This document shows, piece after piece, positions 1-6,630 of a stretch of 20,943 nucleotides of DNA (its first letter is position 1; each line of letters opens with the position of its first letter). The translations under genes were made by a program, and so were the position numbers. Below the pieces are notes generated by a model, which did no database searches, was not told where the DNA came from, and was given only the letters and a program-made list of their open reading frames with translations. This stretch comes from Bacteroidales bacterium UBA5281 (GTDB lineage: Bacteria > Bacteroidota > Bacteroidia > Bacteroidales > Lentimicrobiaceae): positions 1 through 20,943 of the forward strand of contig DHSR01000009.1 of NCBI GenBank assembly GCA_002410555.1, in the 5' to 3' direction.

Positions 1-28
1 CATTGAGTTTTTAGAGATGCCCTTATGA
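1..28 (+). mobile_element. possible right end of an insertion sequence (transposase C-terminus plus terminal repeat)
   Basis: The first bases keep one frame open from base 2 to a TGA at 26-28, reading IEFLEMPL-stop. The reverse complement of about 5-22, GGGCATCTCTAAAAACTC, resembles the terminal inverted repeat of some IS families in which the transposase gene runs into the repeat and ends in a similar acidic-hydrophobic tail. This is recognition from memory on a very short stretch; the other IS end is outside the window. It could equally be the 3' end of an unrelated gene. Confidence 0.3.
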
Positions 29-91
29 GCGAAAGAAGGATTTGTTTGGCTATCCCCTCACTTAATGCTGGTTAGAGTATGGAGTAAAGAC
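29..91. other. short AT-rich spacer without recognised features
   Basis: Between the possible IS end and the tandem repeats I see no open frame, hairpin or promoter box that I can support. Confidence 0.5.
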
Positions 92-183
92 ATCTTATTT
101 ATGCACAATAAAAAATCTTATTTATGCACAATAAATAATCTATAATATGCACAATAAAATACCTTTAATTTGCACAATTCAAA
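92..183 (+). repeat. tandem array of four 23-bp units in the promoter of the DUF4143 ATPase gene
   Basis: The core TGCACAAT recurs at 102, 125, 148 and 171, exactly 23 bp apart, so the units are 92-114, 115-137, 138-160 and 161-183. Units 1 and 2 are nearly identical, unit 3 has changes in its left half, and unit 4 is the most diverged. Units 1 and 2 contain TTATTTATGCACAATAAA, whose TTTAT and ATAAA flank GCACA as a small inverted repeat. The fourth unit holds the TTTG that fits the -33 position of the downstream promoter. This could be an operator array, since 23 bp is just over two helical turns, or a slippage-prone repeat that changes in copy number. Confidence 0.9.
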
Positions 184-200
184 GTTATTTTATAGCTTTG
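169..200 (+). promoter_or_regulatory. Bacteroidota-type promoter of the DUF4143 ATPase gene
   Basis: TTTG at 169-172 and TAGCTTTG at 193-200 are separated by 20 bp, matching the phylum consensus TTTG-N19-21-TAnnTTTG. The predicted start of transcription is about 205-207, giving a leader of roughly 17 nt before the ATG at 223. The -33 box is inside the last 23-bp repeat unit, so anything binding or altering the array should affect this promoter. Confidence 0.65.
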
Positions 201-222
201 CGTCAAAGTTATACAACTAATT

Positions 223-1476
223 ATGAGTTACATAAAAAGGATAATAGAAGAAGATTTGTTGGAGAAATTGTCTGCTTCCGGCGCTGTGCTTATAAAAGGG
301 CCCAAATCATGCGGGAAAACAGAAACAGCTAAACGATATGCAAAAAGTATATTGAAAATGGACAGGGACAAACAGGTTCCTGTTATAATGGCAACAAATC
401 CCCAACTTTTACTGGCAGGAGATACACCAAGATTAATTGATGAATGGCAGGAACATCCCGAAATTTGGAATTATGTGAGACACGAAGTGGACGACCGTAA
501 AGCGAAAGGACAGTTTATTCTTACCGGTTCGGCCAATCCGAACGATGATGTCAAACTGCATAGCGGAGCCGGGCGTTTTACTGTGGTGCAAATGGACACA
601 ATGTCCTGGCAGGAATTGGGTTACTCGTCCGGGAAAGTTAAGGTTTCTGATTTGTTGCAGGATGCTGTCCCTGACTTTTATGACGCAGGAATTTCGCTTG
701 ATTTTATTATAGATAGAATACTGATAGGCGGGTGGCCCACGCTACTGAATGAAAGCACAAAAAATGCCCTTAAAATGAATACCGGCTATGTTGATTTACT
801 TTGTGAAGTGGATATGAGCAGGGTTTCCGGAGTTAAACGCGACCCTATAAAAGTGCGCAGTTTAATCCGCTCAATTGCAAGAAACACAGCCACAGTGGTT
901 GATAACAAAACATTAGAACAGGATGTAAAAATTGTGGATAAAAATGAATTGTCGCGAAATACAACATCAGAATATCTTGATGCGCTGTCACGCTTAATGA
1001 TTTTGTATGAACAACCTGCTTTCAATCCGCATATTCGCTCATCGGCATCCTTGCGAAAATCGCCTAAAAGGCATTTGTGTGATGTATCTCTGGCGGTTGC
1101 AGCGTTGGGATTAAACAAAGAATCGTTGATAAAGGACATGAAATATACAGGATTTTTGTTTGAGACATTGGCAACACACGAGTTAAATGTGTATGCCAAA
1201 GCAAACGACGCAAACGTATTTCATTACAACGATTCATATGGTTTGGAAGTTGACGCTATTGTACAGAAACGAAATGGCAATTATGCCGTTTTTGAAATAA
1301 AACTTGGTATAGGTTATATCGAACAAGCTGCCGAAAATCTTGAAAGGTTTCAAAGAAATATAGATACTGCAAAAATGGCTTTACCAAAATCATTAAACAT
1401 TATTACCGGAACAGGTATGAGTTATCGCCGACCCGATGGTATAAATGTGATCTCGTTGGCCTCCTTGGGTAAATAA
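223..1476 (+). CDS. AAA+ ATPase with DUF4143 domain (AAA_14/DUF4143 family)
   Basis: The 417-residue protein has an N-terminal P-loop domain with Walker A GPKSCGKT (26-33), a Walker B-like LIDEW (71-75) and a TGSAN sensor-like segment (101-105). The C-terminal part (about 195-400) is a DUF4143 domain with the PD-(D/E)XK-like pattern E342-x-D344 and E358-I-K360. This family is widespread in accessory regions of anaerobes and Bacteroidota; its role is unproven, although a nuclease-like C-terminus is often noted. No signal peptide or membrane segment is visible. The ATG at 223 is preferred because it follows the predicted promoter closely and the protein starts with the usual basic-hydrophobic residues ahead of the P-loop. 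The gene stands alone, flanked by a tandem repeat and converging on the next gene. The family assignment is firm; any function is not. Confidence 0.9.
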   Translation: MSYIKRIIEEDLLEKLSASGAVLIKGPKSCGKTETAKRYAKSILKMDRDKQVPVIMATNPQLLLAGDTPRLIDEWQEHPEIWNYVRHEVDDRKAKGQFILTGSANPNDDVKLHSGAGRFTVVQMDTMSWQELGYSSGKVKVSDLLQDAVPDFYDAGISLDFIIDRILIGGWPTLLNESTKNALKMNTGYVDLLCEVDMSRVSGVKRDPIKVRSLIRSIARNTATVVDNKTLEQDVKIVDKNELSRNTTSEYLDALSRLMILYEQPAFNPHIRSSASLRKSPKRHLCDVSLAVAALGLNKESLIKDMKYTGFLFETLATHELNVYAKANDANVFHYNDSYGLEVDAIVQKRNGNYAVFEIKLGIGYIEQAAENLERFQRNIDTAKMALPKSLNIITGTGMSYRRPDGINVISLASLGK

Positions 1477-1527
1477 GGCCCGTTTTAAGTCCTTCAGGAA
1501 GTGGTTGACAAAGCAGAAGTACACGTC

Positions 1528-3261
1528 CTACAATTGCTGCAGCATCGTAACTAAGTTATCATCCCGGGTGATGCCCATTTTTTTGCGAAGGCGGCCACGG
1601 GCTACCTGTATGCTTTTTATAGACTGGAAAGTAATGGCAGAAATATCCTTAGTTGTCATGTTGAGCCTCAGAAAGGCACACAGTTTGGTTTCATTTGGAG
1701 TGAGGTCGGGATAGGCTTCGCTTAATTTTTTGTAAAAATCCTCATGGACCTGCTGAAACCGGATTTCAAATTCACTCCATACCGTATTGTCGATATTCGT
1801 TTTCATTTCACGAATAATTTCCTGCACCCAGACTTTGTTTTCAGGCAACAATAAAGGCCTTATGGTCAGCAGTTTTTCGGTGATGGAAGCAATAAATTCG
1901 TTCTTATTTACCAGATACATTACATGGGTGGCCAACTCTTTGTTTCTTAATTCCAGATCAAGTTTAAGGTTCTGGCTCTCCAATTTCAGGTTTTGCTGTT
2001 CCAGTTCAAGGTGTTGTTGAACCAGCTTTACCTGCCTCATCTTTATGCGTTGATTGCGGTAAAGCAGGATGGCAGTAAGGAAAGAGAAAAGGAATACCCC
2101 GGCAATAATCAGATATATCAAAGACTTACGTTCTTTCCTGGCGAGCAATATCTCTTTTTCCAGCTCCTTTTCTTTAATTTGTTTTTCATATATATACTGT
2201 AATTCAAGGCCGGCTGTTTTTTGAATTTCTTCAATGTTAATGAGGCTGTCATGCAACTGCTTAAACAACTGATGCATAGAAAGTGCTTCTTTGTAATCCT
2301 TTATTTCTTCATAAGCCATTGATAACGAACTTGCTGCAAGCATTTCTGAATTCAGGCTTTTAGATTTTCGACTAAAATCGATGGCTGTTTTGTAACAATC
2401 AATCGCCTGAAGGTAATCGCCTGTTATTTGGTAGCAATTGCCCAGATTATTCAACACCTGTGCCATACCCGATGTATCTTTGAGTTGCTTTCTGATGGCC
2501 AGCGCTTTTTCATAATAAGGAAACGCTTCATCACAGGAATCCTTTTCTTTAAATATTATGCCTATATTATTGAACAATACTCCGTTGTATACTTTATTCT
2601 TAATATTTTCATTCATTTTAAGTGCTTGCCTGAAATAATCGAGGGCCTGATCATAATCCTGCATGCCTATATAAGCTGCACCAATATTTATCTGAAGAAT
2701 AAGGAGTTCATCCTCAAGCGGATGACCAGGGTAGCGTTGGTTAAGGGATTTAATGATTTCATAAGACTTCTTATAATAATCCAGTCCCTTTGAAGGATTT
2801 TCATTATAAAAATAGGAGGATCCGAAATCAGCATAAAGGGTAGCATACTTTTTTTCTATGTCGAGCGTATCATAGGCTTTCATCGTCAATTCATCCAGTA
2901 GTTTTAGCACCTTAAACTGATATTGCAATGCCAGGCTATAATTGCCACTTTGGGTAAACAATTTCCCAAACATGGTGTAAGTATTGAAATCATAGGTATG
3001 AACATCAAGTTTTTGAGCCAGATCATCTGCCTTATTTAAATAGAAAAGGGCTGAATCGTATCGATAACTACTTAAATACGAATTGCTTAATAAAAGATAA
3101 GACTTAATGTGGCCGGGATCGGCAATTTTAGCTACCAATGTGCTTTTTAAACTGTCGGTGTAACTTGTATTGCTTCGTGCAGAAAATCCGCTTACTATAA
3201 TAAAGAGTAAACAAAACCATTTGATGATGGACAAATCGGGAAGTAACTTACTCGTTATCAT
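1528..3261 (-). CDS. membrane-anchored TPR regulator with C-terminal HTH (LuxR-like) domain
   Basis: The 577-residue protein starts with a hydrophobic segment (about 11-25, probably a signal peptide) and continues with TPR repeats over about 50-340, for example the units around 190-220, 225-260 and 267-300. A single membrane helix (380-401) is followed by a long coiled coil rich in Gln, Leu, Lys and Glu (403-445). The C-terminal helix-turn-helix is about 519-564, with LTPNETKLCAFLRLNMTTKDI and a VARGRLRKKMGI-type recognition helix. This layout, periplasmic TPR sensor-membrane-coiled coil-HTH, is common in Bacteroidota and is taken to be a one-component transmembrane regulator. The targets and ligand are unknown. 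It lies 91 bp downstream of tadA on the same strand and converges on the DUF4143 gene with 51 bp between stops and no clear terminator. Confidence 0.85.
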   Translation of the reverse strand: MITSKLLPDLSIIKWFCLLFIIVSGFSARSNTSYTDSLKSTLVAKIADPGHIKSYLLLSNSYLSSYRYDSALFYLNKADDLAQKLDVHTYDFNTYTMFGKLFTQSGNYSLALQYQFKVLKLLDELTMKAYDTLDIEKKYATLYADFGSSYFYNENPSKGLDYYKKSYEIIKSLNQRYPGHPLEDELLILQINIGAAYIGMQDYDQALDYFRQALKMNENIKNKVYNGVLFNNIGIIFKEKDSCDEAFPYYEKALAIRKQLKDTSGMAQVLNNLGNCYQITGDYLQAIDCYKTAIDFSRKSKSLNSEMLAASSLSMAYEEIKDYKEALSMHQLFKQLHDSLINIEEIQKTAGLELQYIYEKQIKEKELEKEILLARKERKSLIYLIIAGVFLFSFLTAILLYRNQRIKMRQVKLVQQHLELEQQNLKLESQNLKLDLELRNKELATHVMYLVNKNEFIASITEKLLTIRPLLLPENKVWVQEIIREMKTNIDNTVWSEFEIRFQQVHEDFYKKLSEAYPDLTPNETKLCAFLRLNMTTKDISAITFQSIKSIQVARGRLRKKMGITRDDNLVTMLQQL

Positions 3262-3281
3262 TTACGGAGGGTGTGTTACTA

Positions 3282-3289
3282 CAAAATTA
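3282..3289 (-). promoter_or_regulatory. candidate -7 box for the TPR regulator
   Basis: On the minus strand TAATTTTG matches TAnnTTTG and lies about 20 nt before the start codon at 3261. No TTTG is found at the proper -33 distance, so the call is weak; read-through from tadA is the alternative. Confidence 0.3.
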
Positions 3290-3352
3290 ATAAAATTAAT
3301 TAAGTATTCTTTCTTTTGTTGCAAAAGGGATATTCCATCAGCTGAAAGCTAA

Positions 3353-3799
3353 TTAGCGCTTGTTTTTGAAGAATTCAGTAACCAGGCTGCTGCACTCATC
3401 GGCCATTATACCCGAAACGACCAGGGTTTTGGAATGTAGCAGTTTGCTATGGATTAAAGTAAAACCGCGCTTTGTATCCGAAGTTCCGTATACCAGTTTA
3501 CCCAACTGGCACCAGTAAAGGGCGGCAGCACACATGGGACAAGGTTCAAGAGTAACATATAAGGTGCACTCATTAAGGTATTTACCTCCCAGATGGTGTG
3601 ACGCAGCAGTTATGGCCTGCATTTCTGCATGAGCTGTGGCGTCTGTAAGGGTTTCAGTAAGATTGTATGCCCGGGCTATGATGCGGCCTTGCCACACAAC
3701 GATGGCTCCTACGGGAACCTCATCTTTAAGGAGTGCTTTTTCGGCTTCACCATAGGCTTCTTTCATAAACTCCGCATCGGTTCTTTCGGAAAGAATCAT
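3353..3799 (-). CDS. tadA: tRNA-specific adenosine deaminase
   Basis: The 148-residue protein is of normal length for TadA, which converts adenosine 34 to inosine in the wobble position of tRNA-Arg(ACG). The zinc and catalytic signature is complete: H57-A-E59 and P86-C87-P88-M89-C90, as in the cytidine/deoxycytidylate deaminase fold. The C-terminus (FFKNKR) resembles other TadA tails. The first ATG at 3799 fits a promoter box at 3829-3836; an internal Met at residue 12 is possible but would remove part of the first helix. The gene is divergent from atpB. A guanine deaminase is a less likely alternative, given the length and the EPCPMC context. Confidence 0.93.
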   Translation of the reverse strand: MILSERTDAEFMKEAYGEAEKALLKDEVPVGAIVVWQGRIIARAYNLTETLTDATAHAEMQAITAASHHLGGKYLNECTLYVTLEPCPMCAAALYWCQLGKLVYGTSDTKRGFTLIHSKLLHSKTLVVSGIMADECSSLVTEFFKNKR

Positions 3800-3828
3800 C
3801 TCTGTTTTTTTAATTCCACTCAGAAATG

Positions 3829-3836
3829 CAAAAATA
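3829..3836 (-). promoter_or_regulatory. -7 box of the tadA promoter
   Basis: TATTTTTG on the minus strand fits TAnnTTTG exactly. A TTTC at 3858-3861 lies 21 bp upstream as an imperfect -33 element. Predicted leader length is about 25 nt. Confidence 0.5.
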
Positions 3837-4062
3837 TACTTTACAAATGATTAAGTTGAAATAAGTTCTTAAAATTTAAATGGCTGAATAACAAACAAAT
3901 TGGCGAAAATCATGTTTACAGCAACGACTGGTCGTGTAGGTCATCTTTGATAAGCAGCTCAGGATCAGGTAGGATACATTAAATTTTAATGATACAGCTA
4001 AATAAACCATAAAAAATTGCTATTATTGCACACGTGAAATCGTTTTGGCATTGATTGAACCA
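3837..4062. other. divergent intergenic region between tadA and atpB
   Basis: This AT-rich region holds no open frame of note. It includes a short palindrome ACGACTGGTCGT at 3924-3935 (5-bp arms, 2-bp spacer) that could be an operator, and a candidate -7 box for the atp genes near its right end. The atpI or atpZ gene that often precedes atpB elsewhere is absent. Confidence 0.6.
4021..4028 (+). promoter_or_regulatory. weak candidate -7 box for the atp operon
   Basis: TATTATTG differs from TAnnTTTG at one informative position and would give a leader of about 30 nt to the ATG at 4063. No TTTG at the right distance upstream was found, so another promoter may be used. Confidence 0.28.
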
Positions 4063-5172
4063 ATGAAGAAGCTCCTATTCTTTTTTATGATATGTTTGAC
4101 TGCATACAGTCAGTCAGTGGCGAATGCGTCATCCGTCACAGATGATGCGCAAGAACATGAGTCATCCGGGAAGTTCAACGCCGGAAATTTCATTATTGAT
4201 CATATAGTTGACAGTTACGAATGGCATATCGCAACCATTGGACAAACACATATATCCATACCTCTACCTGTTATACTCGTTGATGAAGGCAAGTTCATTG
4301 TATTCAGCAGTTCCAGATTTCATGGAGGTACCGAATCTTATAAAGGATACAAAATAGAAACAGCCCGGAGCTTTAACAAAGGAAAAATTGTAAAGGTGAT
4401 TCCCGGAACCATGGAAACCGATGTCGCGGCCAATAAACCCCTTGATTTTTCCATTACCAAAACCGTAGCCGGCATCTTTATCAGTGTATTGCTGCTCATC
4501 ATCATTTTTATGGGTGTAGCCAAAGCATTTAAACGAAATAGCGGACACGCACCCACGGGAGTCCAATCTCTCTTTGAGCCTTTAATAATTTTTATCCGCG
4601 ATGAAGTTGCAAAACCCTCCATTGGCAAACATTATCAGCGTTTTTTACCTTTCTTGCTCACGCTCTTCTTTTTTATTTTCTTTAACAACCTGATCGGTCT
4701 TATTCCACTGTTTCCCGGAGGGGCCAATGTTACAGGGAATCTGGGAGTTACACTGGTTTTGGCATTTGTTACGCTGCTGGTCACCAATTTTTCAGGAAAT
4801 AAATCATATTGGCTTCATATTTTTGATCCTCCAGGCATACCATGGTGGCTGAAATTTCCCATTCCGCTCTTTTTAATTATTGAGCTTACAGGAGTATTCG
4901 TAAAGCCATTTGTATTGATGATTCGTTTGTTCGCCAATATGGTAGCAGGCCACATCATTATACTTGGATTTATAAGTCTGATTTTTATTTTTGCAAGTAT
5001 GGGAGCAGGGTTGGCGTATTCTGTTTCGCCCTTATCCATCGTATTTGCAGTATTTATTGGATTGCTCGAGTTGCTTGTGTCCTTTATTCAGGCCTATGTG
5101 TTCACTTTATTGTCAGCAATTTATATAGGAATGGCCACTGAAGAGCATCATGAGGGCGAGCATGTAAAATAA
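4063..5172 (+). CDS. atpB: F-type ATP synthase subunit a
   Basis: This integral membrane subunit forms the two proton half-channels next to the c-ring. I chose the ATG at 4063 (369 residues) over an in-frame TTG at 4045, because the protein then begins MKKLLFFFMICLTAYS, a normal signal peptide. Residues about 25-130 form the soluble extension on the periplasmic side typical of Bacteroidota/Chlorobi AtpB. Membrane helices follow from about 134. The essential arginine is R288 in LMIRLFANM, and the last helix pair (about 322-357) carries the ELL and Q343 positions of the channel. The gene heads the atpB-E-F-H-A-G cluster and is 51 bp from atpE. Nothing suggests truncation. Confidence 0.96.
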   Translation: MKKLLFFFMICLTAYSQSVANASSVTDDAQEHESSGKFNAGNFIIDHIVDSYEWHIATIGQTHISIPLPVILVDEGKFIVFSSSRFHGGTESYKGYKIETARSFNKGKIVKVIPGTMETDVAANKPLDFSITKTVAGIFISVLLLIIIFMGVAKAFKRNSGHAPTGVQSLFEPLIIFIRDEVAKPSIGKHYQRFLPFLLTLFFFIFFNNLIGLIPLFPGGANVTGNLGVTLVLAFVTLLVTNFSGNKSYWLHIFDPPGIPWWLKFPIPLFLIIELTGVFVKPFVLMIRLFANMVAGHIIILGFISLIFIFASMGAGLAYSVSPLSIVFAVFIGLLELLVSFIQAYVFTLLSAIYIGMATEEHHEGEHVK

Positions 5173-5223
5173 TTGAATTGAAAAACCATTATCTGTTTTG
5201 AATAACCACTTAAACCTTTATTT

Positions 5224-5484
5224 ATGACACTTTTAAGTATTCTTTTGCAGGTCGCAACCGATCTGGCACCCATTGGCAAGCTGGGTGCAGCACTGGGAGC
5301 CAGTTTAGCAGCCATTGGGGCCGCTATGGGTATTGGCAATATTGGACGTGCTGCCCTGGAATCCATTGCGCGTCAACCTGAAGCAGCCGGCGACATCAGA
5401 TCAAGTATGATCATTGCTGCTGCGCTTATCGAAGGTGTTGCATTCTTCGCCGTTGTGGTGTGTATGCTTATCATTTTCTTTTAA
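5224..5484 (+). CDS. atpE: F-type ATP synthase subunit c
   Basis: The 86-residue hairpin of two membrane helices has the polar loop R50-Q51-P52 and the ion-binding carboxylate E70 in the second helix. Aligned with the sodium-dependent Ilyobacter subunit, the sodium ligands Gln32, Ser66 and Thr67 correspond here to I37, G71 and V72, so a proton is the expected coupling ion. The N-terminus is slightly longer than in E. coli (MTLLSILLQVATDLAPIGK), as is usual in this phylum. Several copies of this subunit are needed per enzyme; the stable hairpin just after the stop codon may help raise its yield relative to downstream genes. Confidence 0.96.
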   Translation: MTLLSILLQVATDLAPIGKLGAALGASLAAIGAAMGIGNIGRAALESIARQPEAAGDIRSSMIIAAALIEGVAFFAVVVCMLIIFF

Positions 5485-5490
5485 AGCCAT

Positions 5491-5529
5491 AAAACTGCGG
5501 TGCAACGGTTGGTTGTACCCGCAGTTTTT
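5491..5529 (+). terminator. strong stem-loop between atpE and atpF (attenuator or mRNA-stabilising hairpin)
   Basis: AAAACTGCGG (5491-5500) pairs perfectly with CCGCAGTTTT (5519-5528). With C5518 bulged, TGCAAC (5501-5506) pairs with GTTGTA (5512-5517) using one G-U pair, leaving a 5-nt loop. The 16-bp stem ends in a run of five T. It begins 6 bp after the atpE stop, and the operon clearly continues, so a full terminator is unlikely; partial termination or 3'-end protection of atpE mRNA is the probable role. Confidence 0.75.
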
Positions 5530-5563
5530 AGTTTAAACACGGTTAAAGTTAAAAGTTAAAAAT

Positions 5564-6058
5564 ATGGAACTTATCAATCCAGGTTTGGGTTTGATTTTCT
5601 GGATGTTGATTGCTTTTGGCATCCTGCTTTTTATCCTGGGCAAATTTGTGTGGCCCCCGGTACTGAGGGCGCTTAACGAAAGGGAGGAATCTATTGAACA
5701 GGCACTGCATGAAGCTGATAAAGCCCGGGAAGAGATGAAAACCCTGCTTTATAACAATGACAAACTCAAACTCGAAGCAGAAGAGCAACGCGATAAGCTA
5801 ATCATGGAAGCCAGGCAGATGCGTGATATTCTCATTGAAGAAGCCCGCATTAAAGCCACCGAAGAAGCCGAACGGCTCATTGTAAATGCGCGCGAACGCA
5901 TTCACTTCGACAAAATGGCTGCAATTACCGATCTGAAAAATCAGATAGCTACCCTTTCTATTGATATTGCCGAAAAGATACTCAAAAGTGAGCTGTCTGA
6001 ACCTAAAAAGCAGAAGGAATTTGTTGAAAAATCACTCGAACAGATTAACCTGAACTGA
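5564..6058 (+). CDS. atpF: F-type ATP synthase subunit b
   Basis: The 164-residue protein has one N-terminal membrane helix (about 7-27, followed by KFVWPPVLRALNER) and then a long charged helix rich in Glu, Lys, Arg and Ala, as expected for the peripheral stalk that links the a subunit to delta/OSCP. The motif FVWPPVLRAL just after the membrane is typical of subunit b. The length is normal and the gene is single, with no b' paralogue nearby. It follows the hairpin by 34 bp and ends 2 bp before atpH, implying translational coupling. Confidence 0.95.
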   Translation: MELINPGLGLIFWMLIAFGILLFILGKFVWPPVLRALNEREESIEQALHEADKAREEMKTLLYNNDKLKLEAEEQRDKLIMEARQMRDILIEEARIKATEEAERLIVNARERIHFDKMAAITDLKNQIATLSIDIAEKILKSELSEPKKQKEFVEKSLEQINLN

Positions 6059-6060
6059 TT

Positions 6061-6618
6061 ATGATAAATCCGGGAATAAGCCAGCGCTATGCAAAAGCTT
6101 TAATTGATCTTTCCATAGAAAGACAGTTGCTTGAACAGGTGTATGATGACATGAACAGGCTGGAATCTATCTGTAAAAGCAATCCGGATTTCCGTCATAT
6201 GCTCAATAACCCTTTGATCAGAAATGAACGGAAAATCAAAGTGATACATGCCTTGTTTAAGGATTCACTTCAACCACTCACGCTAAAATATATGGAGCTG
6301 CTCATCCGTAAACGACGGGAATCTCACCTGGATGAGATTTCTAAAGCTTTCAATGTGCTTTACCGTGAACACAAAAATATTCGCCTGGTTTATGTAAGTT
6401 CGGTTGTTCCCCTTGAAGATAAGACCAGGACTGAGATTAAAAACATTGTTGCCGGTGACAGTGGAGCCGACGTAAGACTAATTGAGAAAATAGATCCATC
6501 GCTTATAGGTGGACTGATTATAAAAATTGACAATACGCTCTTTGACGATAGCGTTCGCAGAAAGCTGAAAGACCTGCGCAAAGAATTCAGCAGTAATGTA
6601 TTTAAAGGTTCATTTTAA
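6061..6618 (+). CDS. atpH: F-type ATP synthase subunit delta (OSCP)
   Basis: The 185-residue protein has the two-part OSCP layout: an N-terminal helical bundle (about 5-110) beginning SQRYAKALIDLSIERQ and a C-terminal domain with the signature IDPSLIGGLIIKIDNTLFDDSVRRKL. It joins the peripheral stalk to the top of the alpha3-beta3 head. It sits between atpF and atpA with gaps of 2 and 12 bp, so it is part of one transcription unit. Confidence 0.95.
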   Translation: MINPGISQRYAKALIDLSIERQLLEQVYDDMNRLESICKSNPDFRHMLNNPLIRNERKIKVIHALFKDSLQPLTLKYMELLIRKRRESHLDEISKAFNVLYREHKNIRLVYVSSVVPLEDKTRTEIKNIVAGDSGADVRLIEKIDPSLIGGLIIKIDNTLFDDSVRRKLKDLRKEFSSNVFKGSF

Positions 6619-6630
6619 TTAAGATATTCC

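Noticed and set aside
92..183. CRISPR array
   Set aside because: The units are directly adjacent with no unique spacers and no cas genes occur in the window.
147..332. A 61-residue plus-strand reading frame beginning in the third 23-bp repeat
   Set aside because: It overlaps the ATPase gene out of frame, begins upstream of the predicted transcript start and resembles no family.
4045..4062. Six-residue N-terminal extension of AtpB from a TTG
   Set aside because: The ATG at 4063 gives a clean signal peptide, whereas the extension inserts a Glu and Pro ahead of it.
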